Assembly (NCBI GenBank): GCA_025055255.1 | Contig: JANWYI010000003.1 | Coordinates: 59,995-123,994, forward strand | DNA length: 64,000 nucleotides | DNA from: Anaerolineae bacterium | GTDB lineage: Bacteria > Chloroflexota > Anaerolineae > Aggregatilineales > UBA2796 | Direction of reading: 5' to 3' | Shown here: positions 30,641 to 40,480 of the stretch, piece by piece | Position numbering within the stretch: position 1 is the first letter of the stretch | Layout: the number at the start of each line of letters is the position of its first letter | The notes under the pieces: generated by a model | Seen by the model: the letters and a program-made list of their open reading frames with translations, nothing else | What the model was told of the DNA's origin: nothing | The model's database searches: none | Made by a program: the position numbers and the translations under genes

Positions 30641-33600
30641 TCAATCTGCAAGCGGCAAACTGACAATCATGGTCGTGCCGACGCCGAGTTGACTGCGCGC
30701 CTCAATGCTGCCGCCATGTGACTGCACAATCTCTCGCGCAATGGTCAGTCCTAGACCAGTGCCGCGCTGTGTGCCGAGATTGGCGCGGAAAAACGGCTCA
30801 AAAATGCGCTTGAGCGACTCTGAGTCTATGCCGATGCCGTTGTCTTCCACCTCAACAACCGCGCTCGACTCGTCCTGCCGCAAGCTGACGCGCACGTTGC
30901 CGCCTGTCTCGGTATAGTTTAGCGCATTGACCAACAAATTGGTGAAGACTTGCGTCAAACGCTCAGCATCAGCTAAGACAAACACGCCATCTGGAGGCAG
31001 ACTGCTTGTCAGCTGTACTCGCTTATGTTCGAAGTGCGGAAGCTGCACGTGGATGACATTTTCTAGCAGCTCAGCCAAGCACAGGCGCTCACGGCGCAAC
31101 ACGATCATGCCGCGCTCAAAGCGCGTCACGTCTAGTAGGTCTTCCACGAGCATTTGCATTCGGCGCGTCACCTGCTCTAGCACGCTCATGTGCGTTTCAG
31201 CCGCCTCAGGTTGACGGCGCAACAAGTAAAGCCGCATCTTCAAGTTTGTGAGCGGCGTGCGCAGCTCATGCGCAGCATTGGCGATGAAGCGATCTTTCTG
31301 CTCTTGTAGCGCTTTTTCCTTGCTGATATCGCGCACTAGGACGACCGTGCCGACTAGCTTGCCACGTGCGCCTAGTATCCTACTGGCAGCTACGTAAGCG
31401 TCAAACGAGCTGCCATCTCTGCGCCGATAGCGGAATTCACCATGCCAAGAGCCATCGCGCTCCAAGATTTGCCCAAGTTCCTCCAGAGATGGTGCACCTT
31501 CAGGCACAGGGAAGTTGGCTGCGATGTCGAGCAACGCTTGACCGACAAACTCCGTCTCACTATAACCGAAGATGCGATGAAAGGAAGGATTGACATAGGT
31601 AGCACGCCATGTATCGCGCAGCTCAAAGAAGATCACACCTTCTTCCATTGAGTCCAGAATAGTGCGCAGCCGTGCGCGCTCAATCTCAAGCTCAGCGGTG
31701 CGCTGACGCACATGGCGCTCAAGGTCTTTGGCGTTGCGCTGAATGGTCTCATAAAGATTGGCGTTTTGAATAGCAATGGCGGCGTAGCCTGCTAACGCTT
31801 TGAGACGTTCAGCGTGCTCCAGCGTGAAATAGTTGGGCGTCGCGCTATCGAAGTTCATGACGCCGATAACATGACCTTCCAGCTCAATCGGCAAGCCCAG
31901 ATATGATTTAACCCATTCTGTGCCTTCAATCGGTATCCATGACGGCTCAACGGCTGTGTCAGGGATAAGACTACAGTTAGACGCTTGTTTCAAGCGCACC
32001 CAGTGCGCCTGCAAGTCCAAGCGCGCGACGATCTCTTGCCAACGTCTGGGCGTCAAGTCCGCAGAGCGTCCGCGCGCTACGCTTGCTACAACACTGTTAT
32101 GGCTGAGAAGGACTACTGAGCTGCCATCGCTCGGCACCAGACGCTCAGCGTATTCAAGGATCGTCTCGAGCACGCGCTCTAGCTGCAGTGAGCTGGTCAG
32201 CTTGAGCGATGCTTCGGCGAGCGTGCGCAAAAGCATGGCTTGGCGCTGCTCAGCCTCTTGAGCGCGTTGACGCTCAGTCACGTCAATGATCATGCCGATG
32301 CCGCCAACGACCACGCCCGCTTCATCGCGCAGCGGCATCAGGCGAATCTCTAGAGTAGCCTCTTCACTCGGTTTGAAAACGAAGCGGCGCGTCTCACCTT
32401 GCAGCACAGCTCGCAGATGTTCGCCGATGTAGATATCGCCAAACGCGCTCTGACTGACTAATTCACGTAAGCGTGGAAAGTGCCTATCCAGAAGCGCGCC
32501 TTCTAAGAAATCTATTACGCCGTTCGTGTCAAAAGTGAACAAAATAAGCGGCGCGCTGTTGATCACAAAGCGCAAGCGTGCCTCGCTTTGACGCAACGCA
32601 CGGTTGATCTCAGCGCGGCGCAGCGCACTGGCAAAGACATCAGCGGCAATTGAGAGCAGAGCAGCATCTTCGTACTGCCAAGGGCGCGTTTGGCTGATGG
32701 CTACGAAGGTTAAAGAGCCGCGTAGCTCTCCGCGATAGCGCATGGCAATTGCCATCAAGGTGCGCACACCGCGTGCTATCATAAAAGGACGCTCAGGTTG
32801 TTCAACTGGCAGTTGTTCAGTATCTGGGATGAGCAGAATATCCTGCTCTTGAAAGATTCTCGTGTAAAAGCGGTACGGCACTTCAGGGTCAATGCTTGGG
32901 TAACGCCCGACAACATGGCTGGCTTCCCAGATGTGCGTGATAGCACACTCTGAAGGCGTTCGACTTAGGTCTGTTAGCAAGACGCGCTCAGCGCCAATAA
33001 AATCGCCCAAAAGTGCCAGCGCCTCACTAATGCGCGCGTCCACTTCAGCTGTTGGCAGGCTGACAAACTGTGCTGAGATGGTCGCTAGCAGGCTTTCAAG
33101 GGCGAAGCGATAGTGCAGACGGCGCTCGGCAAGGCTGCGCTCGGTCACGTCGCGGAGCGTAGCGAGGTAGGCAGGGCGACCTTCCCACTCAGTCATCACA
33201 AGGCGCATTTCTGCCACACATTCGCGCCCATCAGCTCTGAACAGGTCAACTTCTGCTATGTGACCGAGCGCAAGTGGAAAGTCAAAGGGCATGCCGACTA
33301 AGTCATCGCGTCCGAAGAGCGCTGCAGCTGCAGGATTGGCAAAGCGGATGACGCCGTCTTGATCGATCACTAACATACCGTCTGCATTGCGGTTGATCAG
33401 GCTATCAAGCAGGCGGCTGCGGTCTGAGAAAGCCTGTAGGTTGCGCTCAAGGTCGTGGCGCTGTCGGCGTTGACGAGTGAGAAACTGCACCAGTTGGCGC
33501 AGCATGTACGGCTCAGTTTGCGTGTAATCGAAGACTAGGACGTGAGAATTCTCAATAAGTTGCTCTGCTGTAGTGCGCTCTTCCGCATTGACCAAGAGGA

Positions 33601-33841
33601 TGATCGGCACATCAGGCAAATGGTCTTGAAAGTGACCTGTGAGCTTTTTACAACAGTGCTGTAGTGCGCCATATTTCAGCAGGATCACATCGTAGGCGAG
33701 GATGTAAAGACTAGGTGCCTCTTCATCGGCTTGGACGAGGTACGTTAGCGGCTCAGGCAGCGCAGCAGCTTGTAGGACGGCGTGGATCGTAGCCAGATCA
33801 TCGCTTGGAGTAGCCACAAGGAGCAGTTTGTAGGCGTCCAC
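30641..33841 (-). CDS. Multi-PAS/GAF sensor histidine kinase with N-terminal receiver-like domain lacking phospho-Asp
   Basis: YDVILLKYGAL in place of a typical DxxLLD.; several PAS and GAF blocks; FIANAAHELRTPLTNLKM (HisKA), DNGIGIDSESLKRIFEPFFR and GTGLGLTIAREIV. Confidence 0.92.
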   Translation of the reverse strand: MDAYKLLLVATPSDDLATIHAVLQAAALPEPLTYLVQADEEAPSLYILAYDVILLKYGALQHCCKKLTGHFQDHLPDVPIILLVNAEERTTAEQLIENSHVLVFDYTQTEPYMLRQLVQFLTRQRRQRHDLERNLQAFSDRSRLLDSLINRNADGMLVIDQDGVIRFANPAAAALFGRDDLVGMPFDFPLALGHIAEVDLFRADGRECVAEMRLVMTEWEGRPAYLATLRDVTERSLAERRLHYRFALESLLATISAQFVSLPTAEVDARISEALALLGDFIGAERVLLTDLSRTPSECAITHIWEASHVVGRYPSIDPEVPYRFYTRIFQEQDILLIPDTEQLPVEQPERPFMIARGVRTLMAIAMRYRGELRGSLTFVAISQTRPWQYEDAALLSIAADVFASALRRAEINRALRQSEARLRFVINSAPLILFTFDTNGVIDFLEGALLDRHFPRLRELVSQSAFGDIYIGEHLRAVLQGETRRFVFKPSEEATLEIRLMPLRDEAGVVVGGIGMIIDVTERQRAQEAEQRQAMLLRTLAEASLKLTSSLQLERVLETILEYAERLVPSDGSSVVLLSHNSVVASVARGRSADLTPRRWQEIVARLDLQAHWVRLKQASNCSLIPDTAVEPSWIPIEGTEWVKSYLGLPIELEGHVIGVMNFDSATPNYFTLEHAERLKALAGYAAIAIQNANLYETIQRNAKDLERHVRQRTAELEIERARLRTILDSMEEGVIFFELRDTWRATYVNPSFHRIFGYSETEFVGQALLDIAANFPVPEGAPSLEELGQILERDGSWHGEFRYRRRDGSSFDAYVAASRILGARGKLVGTVVLVRDISKEKALQEQKDRFIANAAHELRTPLTNLKMRLYLLRRQPEAAETHMSVLEQVTRRMQMLVEDLLDVTRFERGMIVLRRERLCLAELLENVIHVQLPHFEHKRVQLTSSLPPDGVFVLADAERLTQVFTNLLVNALNYTETGGNVRVSLRQDESSAVVEVEDNGIGIDSESLKRIFEPFFRANLGTQRGTGLGLTIAREIVQSHGGSIEARSQLGVGTTMIVSLPLAD

Positions 33842-34254
33842 AGTGCAACATCCTTTGCAGCGCTGTGCGCAGCTGATATTTTTACGTCATCTACTTTGGG
33901 CAAAGCTGCCCAGCATCCAGTTCAATGCACTATTCGGTCACTTGCGTAAGACAGTGTAAGCAAAGCTCTATAAGTATTTTTGTGCGAGCCGCCAAAGGCT
34001 CATAACAGTTAGGTATAACTCTGACATAAAACGCTGTACTGCTCTTAACAATGAAAGCTTCAAGAAAGCAACAAAAGCCAAAAGCTCTTTACGAAGCGCA
34101 CATTGTATTTTTCTCCTGCGCCTAGAACTGCTCACGCTGATGTCACAGTACAGTGTGCGTTAGCAAGAACACTGAGCCTGTGAGCATCTAGCAGCCAAAA
34201 GAGTCGATTCGGCGATTCGTTCTTGCCCAAGTTTATTATGCACTCAACATTTAT

Positions 34255-34551
34255 TCAAGCCTCGTTTTCTTCAGCATGCTTCGAAGGCGATGTGAGATCG
34301 AGGGCTTCTAGGACACGCTCAGCGTCTGAAAGATCGCCAACGAGTCTGCGGCGCGGCAAAGGCGACTCGCGCACAAGCGTCGGCGTAGCGAGGATTTGTT
34401 CCTCTTCCGCCAAGTGCGGATGCTCCAGAATATCTATGACTGTAATTTCGTAGTTGCCTGCCAAGTGCTGATTGCAAAGGTTGTATAGATTGTAGATGGC
34501 GCGCTCCGTCCGCGCCGTTTGCCCTGCAACATATAGCTTCAGTACGTACAT
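34255..34551 (-). CDS. kaiB: KaiB-like protein
   Basis: MYVLKLYVAGQTARTERAIYNLYNLCNQHLAGNYEITVIDILEHPHLAEEEQILATPTLVRESPLPRRRLVGDLSDAERVLEALDL matches KaiB hallmark pattern. Start moved to internal Met. Confidence 0.92.
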   Translation of the reverse strand: MYVLKLYVAGQTARTERAIYNLYNLCNQHLAGNYEITVIDILEHPHLAEEEQILATPTLVRESPLPRRRLVGDLSDAERVLEALDLTSPSKHAEENEA

Positions 34552-34892
34552 AGGCTTTTCTTTCACGAGGCAACGCGATAACTTTCTATGAAGACTAAAC
34601 GCTCTAAAGCTCTTCGGCATGCTACTGCTGCAATAGGCAGTAAAATCAATATGACAATGGATATATGCAATGCGTTGAATTATGACATTAATATACAGTC
34701 TGTACAGTGTCTGCTGACAAGTAGGGCTATTTGCGCTGAAGGCAGTCATACAAGGTGGTACGTTGAGGGGTAACCGTGCGAATGACCACGTATTGGAGTC
34801 GGGCTTGTCGGCACTTTGGGTAAGGTTCTGCTAAGGTGCCTGGCTCTTTTTAGTGATTATCGCACGGTTTCTGCGGAACTAGCTGCTAAAAT

Positions 34893-36629
34893 TTAGTAAA
34901 GATCGCTCAATTCCTCAATGGTTCGCTCAATCAACGCGACTGCCTCGCGCAAAGTTGCCGCGTCGAAGGCAAAGCGCGCGCCTGCCGTCTGATAGAGCTG
35001 CGGCAATGGTGCCGCGCCGCCAAGCGCTAGTGCCTTGCGGTAGCGCGCCACAGCAGCTCCCTGATCGCTCAGCGCGCCGCGCCAGACCTGTGCTGCGCCG
35101 AGCTGCGCCAAACCGTACTCCACATAGTAGAACGGATAGTGGAAAATGTGCAGCTTGCGATGCCAGCCCGTCTTTTTGAACTCATCCAGACCTGACCAAT
35201 CTACGCCCTGAATGAAGCGATCCCAGAGCGCCGACCACTGCGCGTCGCAGGCGGCAGGGTCTTTCGCAGTCTCAACGTTTGTGTAGACCCAGTGCTGGAA
35301 AGCGTCCACCACTGCCATATACGCCCAGAAGGTGATCATGTTTCGCAGATGCTCAAGGCGTGCGCGCGCGGCGTCGGCTGCGCTGTAGTAGCCGCCACGC
35401 TCAGCTTCTAGATACGGCGCAGCGAGCAGCTCCATGCTCATTGAGGCGACTTCAGCGAACTCAGTCGGCGCCTCGCGCTGCTGCATATACGGTAGCGGCG
35501 CGCTCTCGAAGGCGTGGAAGGCGTGACCTGCCTCGTGCAGCAGCGTCTGCACATCGTCATGCAAGCCGACCGCGTTCATGAAGATGAACGGTCGCTTGGC
35601 GACTGGAAACGTCCTGCAGTAGCCGCCAGGCGCCTTGTTCGGACGATTCGCCAAGTCAAGTAGTCCTTCACGGCGCATGATCGCAAAGTACTCGCCAAGC
35701 GTCGGATCAACGTTGCGGAAGATTGTCTCAGCGCGCGATTCAAGCTCGTCAATAGACTGATACGGTCTCAAAGCAGGGCGCGGCTGTGGATCAACGCTCA
35801 GCTGCATGGGATGCGTCGGATCAATGTTCATGTCCCATGGACGTAGCGTCTCTACGCCGAGCGTACAACGCTGTTGTTCGAGCAAGCGCACCATTGCTGG
35901 CACCACGACTTCCTCAATTGCTCTGTGAAAGCTCAGGCAGTCGTGCGGCGTGTAGTCAAAACGTCCCAATGCCTTCCAGCAATAGTCAAGGTAATTGCTG
36001 AAGCCTGCGTTCGCGGCAATCTGTTGACGGAGGTCTAGAAATTTGACCCAGAGCGCGTTGAGCGCCTCACGGTCTGCTAGGTAGCGCTCATGAGCGAGCC
36101 GCCACGCCTGTTCGCGCACAGCGCGGTCAGGATTTTGCGCCACCACCTGTAGCTGCGCTAGTGGCATTTCCTTGCCGTCCCAAGTCACGCTCTGCGCGCC
36201 GATAATCTTGTCGTATTCAGTAGCGAGCTTCCGCTCCTCGACAAAAAGCGGCAGATTCGCCTCGCGGAAAAGCTCCAGCTCTGCACGCATATGGCGCAGC
36301 GGCACCTCAAAGCCTTCGGGCTGTAAGCCGCTCTCGACCAGTTTGCGCTGCAGAATGTTGTTCGCCATCTGCAATGGCGGCAACATGCTCTCGACATAGC
36401 TCAGGTAGCGCTGCTGCGCTTCAGCGTCGGCTGTGTTCTGTGAGGCGGCAACGGCAAGGCGCGCAAAGACTTCCATGACCAAGTCGCCTAACTGTGTCCA
36501 GCCTTTCAGCCAGGTGCTGACGTTCTCAGCGGTCAACGTCATCTCGTTCAGCACCTGAAAATACGGCTGATAGCGTTCCATGCGCCAGTCCATTGCGTCT
36601 AGCGCGCTAGTTGGCAAGTTCTCAAACAT
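34893..36629 (-). CDS. M3-family oligoendopeptidase
   Basis: QTLLHEAGHAFHAFESA (HExGH); KTGWHRKLHIFHYPFYYVEYGLAQLGA. Confidence 0.95.
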   Translation of the reverse strand: MFENLPTSALDAMDWRMERYQPYFQVLNEMTLTAENVSTWLKGWTQLGDLVMEVFARLAVAASQNTADAEAQQRYLSYVESMLPPLQMANNILQRKLVESGLQPEGFEVPLRHMRAELELFREANLPLFVEERKLATEYDKIIGAQSVTWDGKEMPLAQLQVVAQNPDRAVREQAWRLAHERYLADREALNALWVKFLDLRQQIAANAGFSNYLDYCWKALGRFDYTPHDCLSFHRAIEEVVVPAMVRLLEQQRCTLGVETLRPWDMNIDPTHPMQLSVDPQPRPALRPYQSIDELESRAETIFRNVDPTLGEYFAIMRREGLLDLANRPNKAPGGYCRTFPVAKRPFIFMNAVGLHDDVQTLLHEAGHAFHAFESAPLPYMQQREAPTEFAEVASMSMELLAAPYLEAERGGYYSAADAARARLEHLRNMITFWAYMAVVDAFQHWVYTNVETAKDPAACDAQWSALWDRFIQGVDWSGLDEFKKTGWHRKLHIFHYPFYYVEYGLAQLGAAQVWRGALSDQGAAVARYRKALALGGAAPLPQLYQTAGARFAFDAATLREAVALIERTIEELSDLY

Positions 36630-36727
36630 TTTTTACTCCTTGTGCATAAGTTCGTAGACGGTATTGTGGCACACATCGCTAGAATTGAATAGGCTTTTAA
36701 GCTGAAGGTCAGAAGAAGAATGGCAGT

Positions 36728-38149
36728 ATGCGGCATTGGCTGATCGGACTGCTCATCAGCACTTGTGCGCTCTTGCCAAGCGTTGCGCTCTCAGCGCAGA
36801 GGCGCTTGCACTACGGCGAGTCAATTGACGGCGCGCTGAGCGCAGGGCAGCCTGAGGCGCGCTACTTGTTCAGCGGACGCGAAGGCGACGCTGTGCTGAT
36901 CACAGCTGACTCGACCAGTCCTGAGGCGCTTGATCCATTGGTCATGCTGCTAGACGCTGACCAACGCCAAGTTTTCGCACTGGATGACAACAGCGGCGGC
37001 GCTGTGAACGCACGGCTGCGGCACATTTTGCCGCGCAACGGCGATTACCTCATCAAAGTCATCGCGTCGCCGAGCAGTCAGCGCACAGCGGGCGCGTTCC
37101 GCTTGACTTTGCACCTGCTCAATCCAACGCCGACGCCTTCGCTGCTGAGCAACTCGCCGCGCCTTGCGCCACTTGACGCGGGCGCGTCGCTGCGCGCTGA
37201 GCTAAGCGATCAAGCGCCATTTCGCCTGTATGCCGTCTACGCTGTCGCTGCGCAGCCGTTGAGCATCACCTTGAGCCTAGAGAACGCTCTGCCTGTTGGC
37301 ATGTATCTCTACAGCCATGACTTTGAGCGGCGTCTTGTTACAGCTGAGCTGACCGATCAGCTCAGTTTTGTGCCAAACGCTGACGGTTGGTGCTGGCTGG
37401 TCGTCTCGCGCTTGACCAGCTCTGGCAGTGTCGCTTACACGCTCAAGCGCGCCGCTGAGCCGCAGAGTCAGCCGCGCAGAGCAGAAGGCGTGAGCCTCGT
37501 GGCAGGTCTGGCACAGCGCGGCGCGCTCAGTCCGCGCTTTGCAACGCTCTACCACTTCGAGGCGCAGCGCGGCAGCCGTGCTGACCTAGTCTTACAAGCT
37601 CAGACGGCGTTGCCTGCCTTGATTGTGCTGGCAGATGAGCGCTTTGAGCAAGTGGCAGTTGGCGAAGGTGCGCTGCGCGCTGTTGAACTAGAGCGCAGCG
37701 GTAGGTACTACGTCATCGTGGCGCGCTACGGCGGCGTGAACGACACGCTCAGCGGCGAATACACGCTCACGCTCAGCGGCACTTTGACACCACTTGTTAC
37801 GCCGAGTCCATTGCCGTTGACCATCTCGACAATCAACTCTGGCGAGGTGCTGCGCGGCGTCCTAGACGATCAACGTTACATCGCTTATTACACCTTTACA
37901 GGCAGACGTGGTGAATCTGCTCAAATCACCCTGAACGTTGAGAGCGGCACATTGCAGCCTGCGCTCTACCTGTACGTCTATCAAGGTGATCAACCACGCC
38001 TGCTCGCTAGTGCTGCAGAGCTGCGCAGCGCACAAATTCAGCTCACTTTGCCTGAGTCGGCTACTTATCTGATAGTCGTAACGCGCTATGGTGCTGCACA
38101 CGGTATAACGCAGGGAAGATATGCTGTACAGCTTATTCTTGCAGAGTAG
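36728..38149 (+). CDS. Secreted protein with several pre-peptidase C-terminal (PPC)-like domains
   Basis: Signal peptide; repeats such as EARYLFSGREGDAVLITADS...LDPLVMLLDADQR and IAYYTFTGRRGESAQITLNVESG. Confidence 0.75.
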   Translation: MRHWLIGLLISTCALLPSVALSAQRRLHYGESIDGALSAGQPEARYLFSGREGDAVLITADSTSPEALDPLVMLLDADQRQVFALDDNSGGAVNARLRHILPRNGDYLIKVIASPSSQRTAGAFRLTLHLLNPTPTPSLLSNSPRLAPLDAGASLRAELSDQAPFRLYAVYAVAAQPLSITLSLENALPVGMYLYSHDFERRLVTAELTDQLSFVPNADGWCWLVVSRLTSSGSVAYTLKRAAEPQSQPRRAEGVSLVAGLAQRGALSPRFATLYHFEAQRGSRADLVLQAQTALPALIVLADERFEQVAVGEGALRAVELERSGRYYVIVARYGGVNDTLSGEYTLTLSGTLTPLVTPSPLPLTISTINSGEVLRGVLDDQRYIAYYTFTGRRGESAQITLNVESGTLQPALYLYVYQGDQPRLLASAAELRSAQIQLTLPESATYLIVVTRYGAAHGITQGRYAVQLILAE

Positions 38150-38209
38150 TAAAATTTTTGCTCAACTTCTAGGGCAAAAGGTTTGATTCGCCTTACAAAG
38201 CGCTTTTGA

Positions 38210-38215
38210 TATAAT
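38210..38215 (+). promoter_or_regulatory. Extended -10 (TGATATAAT) for tgt
   Basis: TGaTATAAT, 34 nt before ATG at 38249. Confidence 0.5.
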
Positions 38216-38248
38216 TTGCGCTTGTGCATGGGACAATCAAGGAAGCGC

Positions 38249-39391
38249 ATGTTCAAGTTTGAGCTGCAGGCACAGAGCGGTCAGGCACGCGCAGGCGTTC
38301 TCTACACGCCGCATGGCGCGATTCCGACGCCAGTTTTCGCGCCTGTTGGCACACAAGCGACCGTCAAGGCAATGCAGCCGCGCGAGCTTTACGAGTTAGG
38401 CGCAACCTTGATCCTCGCTAACACATACCACTTGTACTTGCGTCCCAGTGACGGCTTGATCGCACGTCTAGGCGGCTTGCATCGCTTCATGGCGTGGGAA
38501 CGTCCGATTTTGACTGACTCAGGCGGCTTCCAAGTCTTCAGCCTAGACGCACTGCGGCGCATTGATGATGACGGCGTCACATTCCGCAGCCATCTAGACG
38601 GTTCGATTCACCGCTTCACGCCTGAGAAGTCCATTCAAATACAGCACAATCTTGGCGCAGATATCATCATGTGCTTTGACGATTGCCCAAAGCCGCACAA
38701 TCGTGATGAAGTGCGCGCCGCTTGTGATCGGACGCACGCTTGGGCAGTGCGCTGCCTTGAGGAACACACACGCAGCGGCGATCCTGCGCGTCAAGCGCTC
38801 TTCGGCATTGTACAAGGCGGAATCTTCCCTGACTTGCGCGCTGAATCTGTCCGCTTTTTGACCGATCTCGACTTTGTCGGCTACGCCATTGGTGGCTTAG
38901 CAGTTGGCGAGAGCAAGGCAGAGATGTTGGCGACGCTTGACTGCACTGTGCCGCTCTTGCCAGCGGATCGTCCACGCTACCTGATGGGCGTAGGCAGTCC
39001 TGAGGACTTGGTCAATGGTGTGGCGCGCGGCGTGGACATCTTCGACTGTGTGCTGCCGACGCGCATGGCGCGGCATGGCGCTGCGCTCACGCGGCACGGA
39101 CGGCTGAACATGCGTAACCTTGAACACGCCGAAGATAGCGCGCCGATAGAGGCAAGCTGCACTTGCTACACTTGCGCGCACTTTTCACGCGCCTATCTGC
39201 GGCACTTGGTCAAGAGCAACGAGCTGCTCGGTCATCAACTGCTCACCTTACATAACCTCCACTTACTCCTGACTTTGATGCGAGAGATGCGTGCTGCTAT
39301 CTTGGCAGGCACGTTTGAAATCTACGCGGCAAACTTCTTGGCAACTTACCGCACAACTAACAAGGAGGCACCCGCGCCAACGAGTCTATGA
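38249..39391 (+). CDS. tgt: tRNA-guanine transglycosylase
   Basis: ILANTYHLYLRPSDGLIARLGGLHRFMAWERPILTDSGGFQVFSL; DDCPKPH; CTCYTCAHFSRAYLRHL zinc site. Confidence 0.97.
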   Translation: MFKFELQAQSGQARAGVLYTPHGAIPTPVFAPVGTQATVKAMQPRELYELGATLILANTYHLYLRPSDGLIARLGGLHRFMAWERPILTDSGGFQVFSLDALRRIDDDGVTFRSHLDGSIHRFTPEKSIQIQHNLGADIIMCFDDCPKPHNRDEVRAACDRTHAWAVRCLEEHTRSGDPARQALFGIVQGGIFPDLRAESVRFLTDLDFVGYAIGGLAVGESKAEMLATLDCTVPLLPADRPRYLMGVGSPEDLVNGVARGVDIFDCVLPTRMARHGAALTRHGRLNMRNLEHAEDSAPIEASCTCYTCAHFSRAYLRHLVKSNELLGHQLLTLHNLHLLLTLMREMRAAILAGTFEIYAANFLATYRTTNKEAPAPTSL

Positions 39392-39513
39392 TGGCGCACG
39401 CATCTCCAGCAGCTGACATTTTGTCGGCTACGCGCTAGGACTGCTTTGAGTTCGTGGCTTAAAGCTAGTCAAAGGCGCGTTATGCCTATTCGGAAAGGAT
39501 TGGGCAGCTTGAG

Positions 39514-40404
39514 TTGGCGTTCAGTTCACAGCACAGCTGCACAAGGGACGTGAGCGTGTTCTTGGCAACCTCTTGGCGATCAGCGCGGCGTACCTTGGTT
39601 GCACTCTCATTGGCACTTGCAGGCTGCCGTGCCAGCTTGCCTGCTGCCAGCCCAACACCGCAGACCGTTTCACTGCGCTTGCTAGTGGATGGCGCCAGCA
39701 CACCTTTGCTGCGCGATCTCGCCAATCACTTCCATGCCGACAACGCACTTATCACATGGGACATCCTCACGCTTGAGCCGCGCTTTGCCTTAGCTGAGCT
39801 GGCGCGCAGCGAGGTGCCGTTTGCCGTCCTGAGCTATTTGCCTGATCCGCGCCTTGTGGCAGAGAACGGCAGCCTGTGGGCAACGCCTATCGGTCAGCTC
39901 GGCATTGCTTTTGTGGTGCATCCCAGCAACCTGATCAGCAACTTGACACCTTCGCAGGCGCGCGCACTGTTGCGCGGTCAAGTGCGCAATTGGGCAGAGC
40001 TAGGCGGCGCGGATCGTCCTGTGCAAGTGGTAGCGCGTCCAGCGGAGAGCAGCGAAAGCGGCATCGTACAGGCGCTTTTGCTAGGCAATCAACCGATCAC
40101 GCGCACAGCGCGCTTAGCGCCGACCAGTCAAAGCGTACTCGACCTTGTGCGTGCTGATCCAAATAGCATCGGCTACGTCGCCACAGGTTACATCAGCGAA
40201 GGCGTGCGCTTGGTCGCCTTTGACGGCGTTTTGCCGACGCCTGAGGCGCTTACAGCAGGCAGCTATGCCTTACGCTCGCCTATCCTAGTTGTTGGCAAGG
40301 CTGAGCCTGCCAATGATCTCTATCGCGCCTTCTTCGCATGGATTCAAAGTCCGGCAGGGCAGCAGCTCGTGCGGCGCTCTCATGGCGCCTTGCCGACTCA
40401 GTAG
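39514..40404 (+). CDS. PstS-like substrate-binding lipoprotein
   Basis: Hydrophobic segment followed by LALAGCRAS; SNLTPSQARALLRGQVRNWAELGGADRPVQVVARPAESSESGIVQALLL, LDLVRADPNSIGYVATGYIS as in phosphate-binding-like proteins. Start uncertain. Confidence 0.75.
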   Translation: MAFSSQHSCTRDVSVFLATSWRSARRTLVALSLALAGCRASLPAASPTPQTVSLRLLVDGASTPLLRDLANHFHADNALITWDILTLEPRFALAELARSEVPFAVLSYLPDPRLVAENGSLWATPIGQLGIAFVVHPSNLISNLTPSQARALLRGQVRNWAELGGADRPVQVVARPAESSESGIVQALLLGNQPITRTARLAPTSQSVLDLVRADPNSIGYVATGYISEGVRLVAFDGVLPTPEALTAGSYALRSPILVVGKAEPANDLYRAFFAWIQSPAGQQLVRRSHGALPTQ

Positions 40405-40434
40405 CTCATCCCTCAATGCGCTACTCAAATACGC

Positions 40435-40440
40435 TATAAT
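40435..40440 (+). promoter_or_regulatory. Putative -10 box (TATAAT) for the amino-acid ABC operon
   Basis: TATAAT 41 nt before ATG at 40481. Confidence 0.4.
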
Positions 40441-40480
40441 TTGCAGCCAGCTTTTCGCAGCACTGTGTCAAAGATTGATT

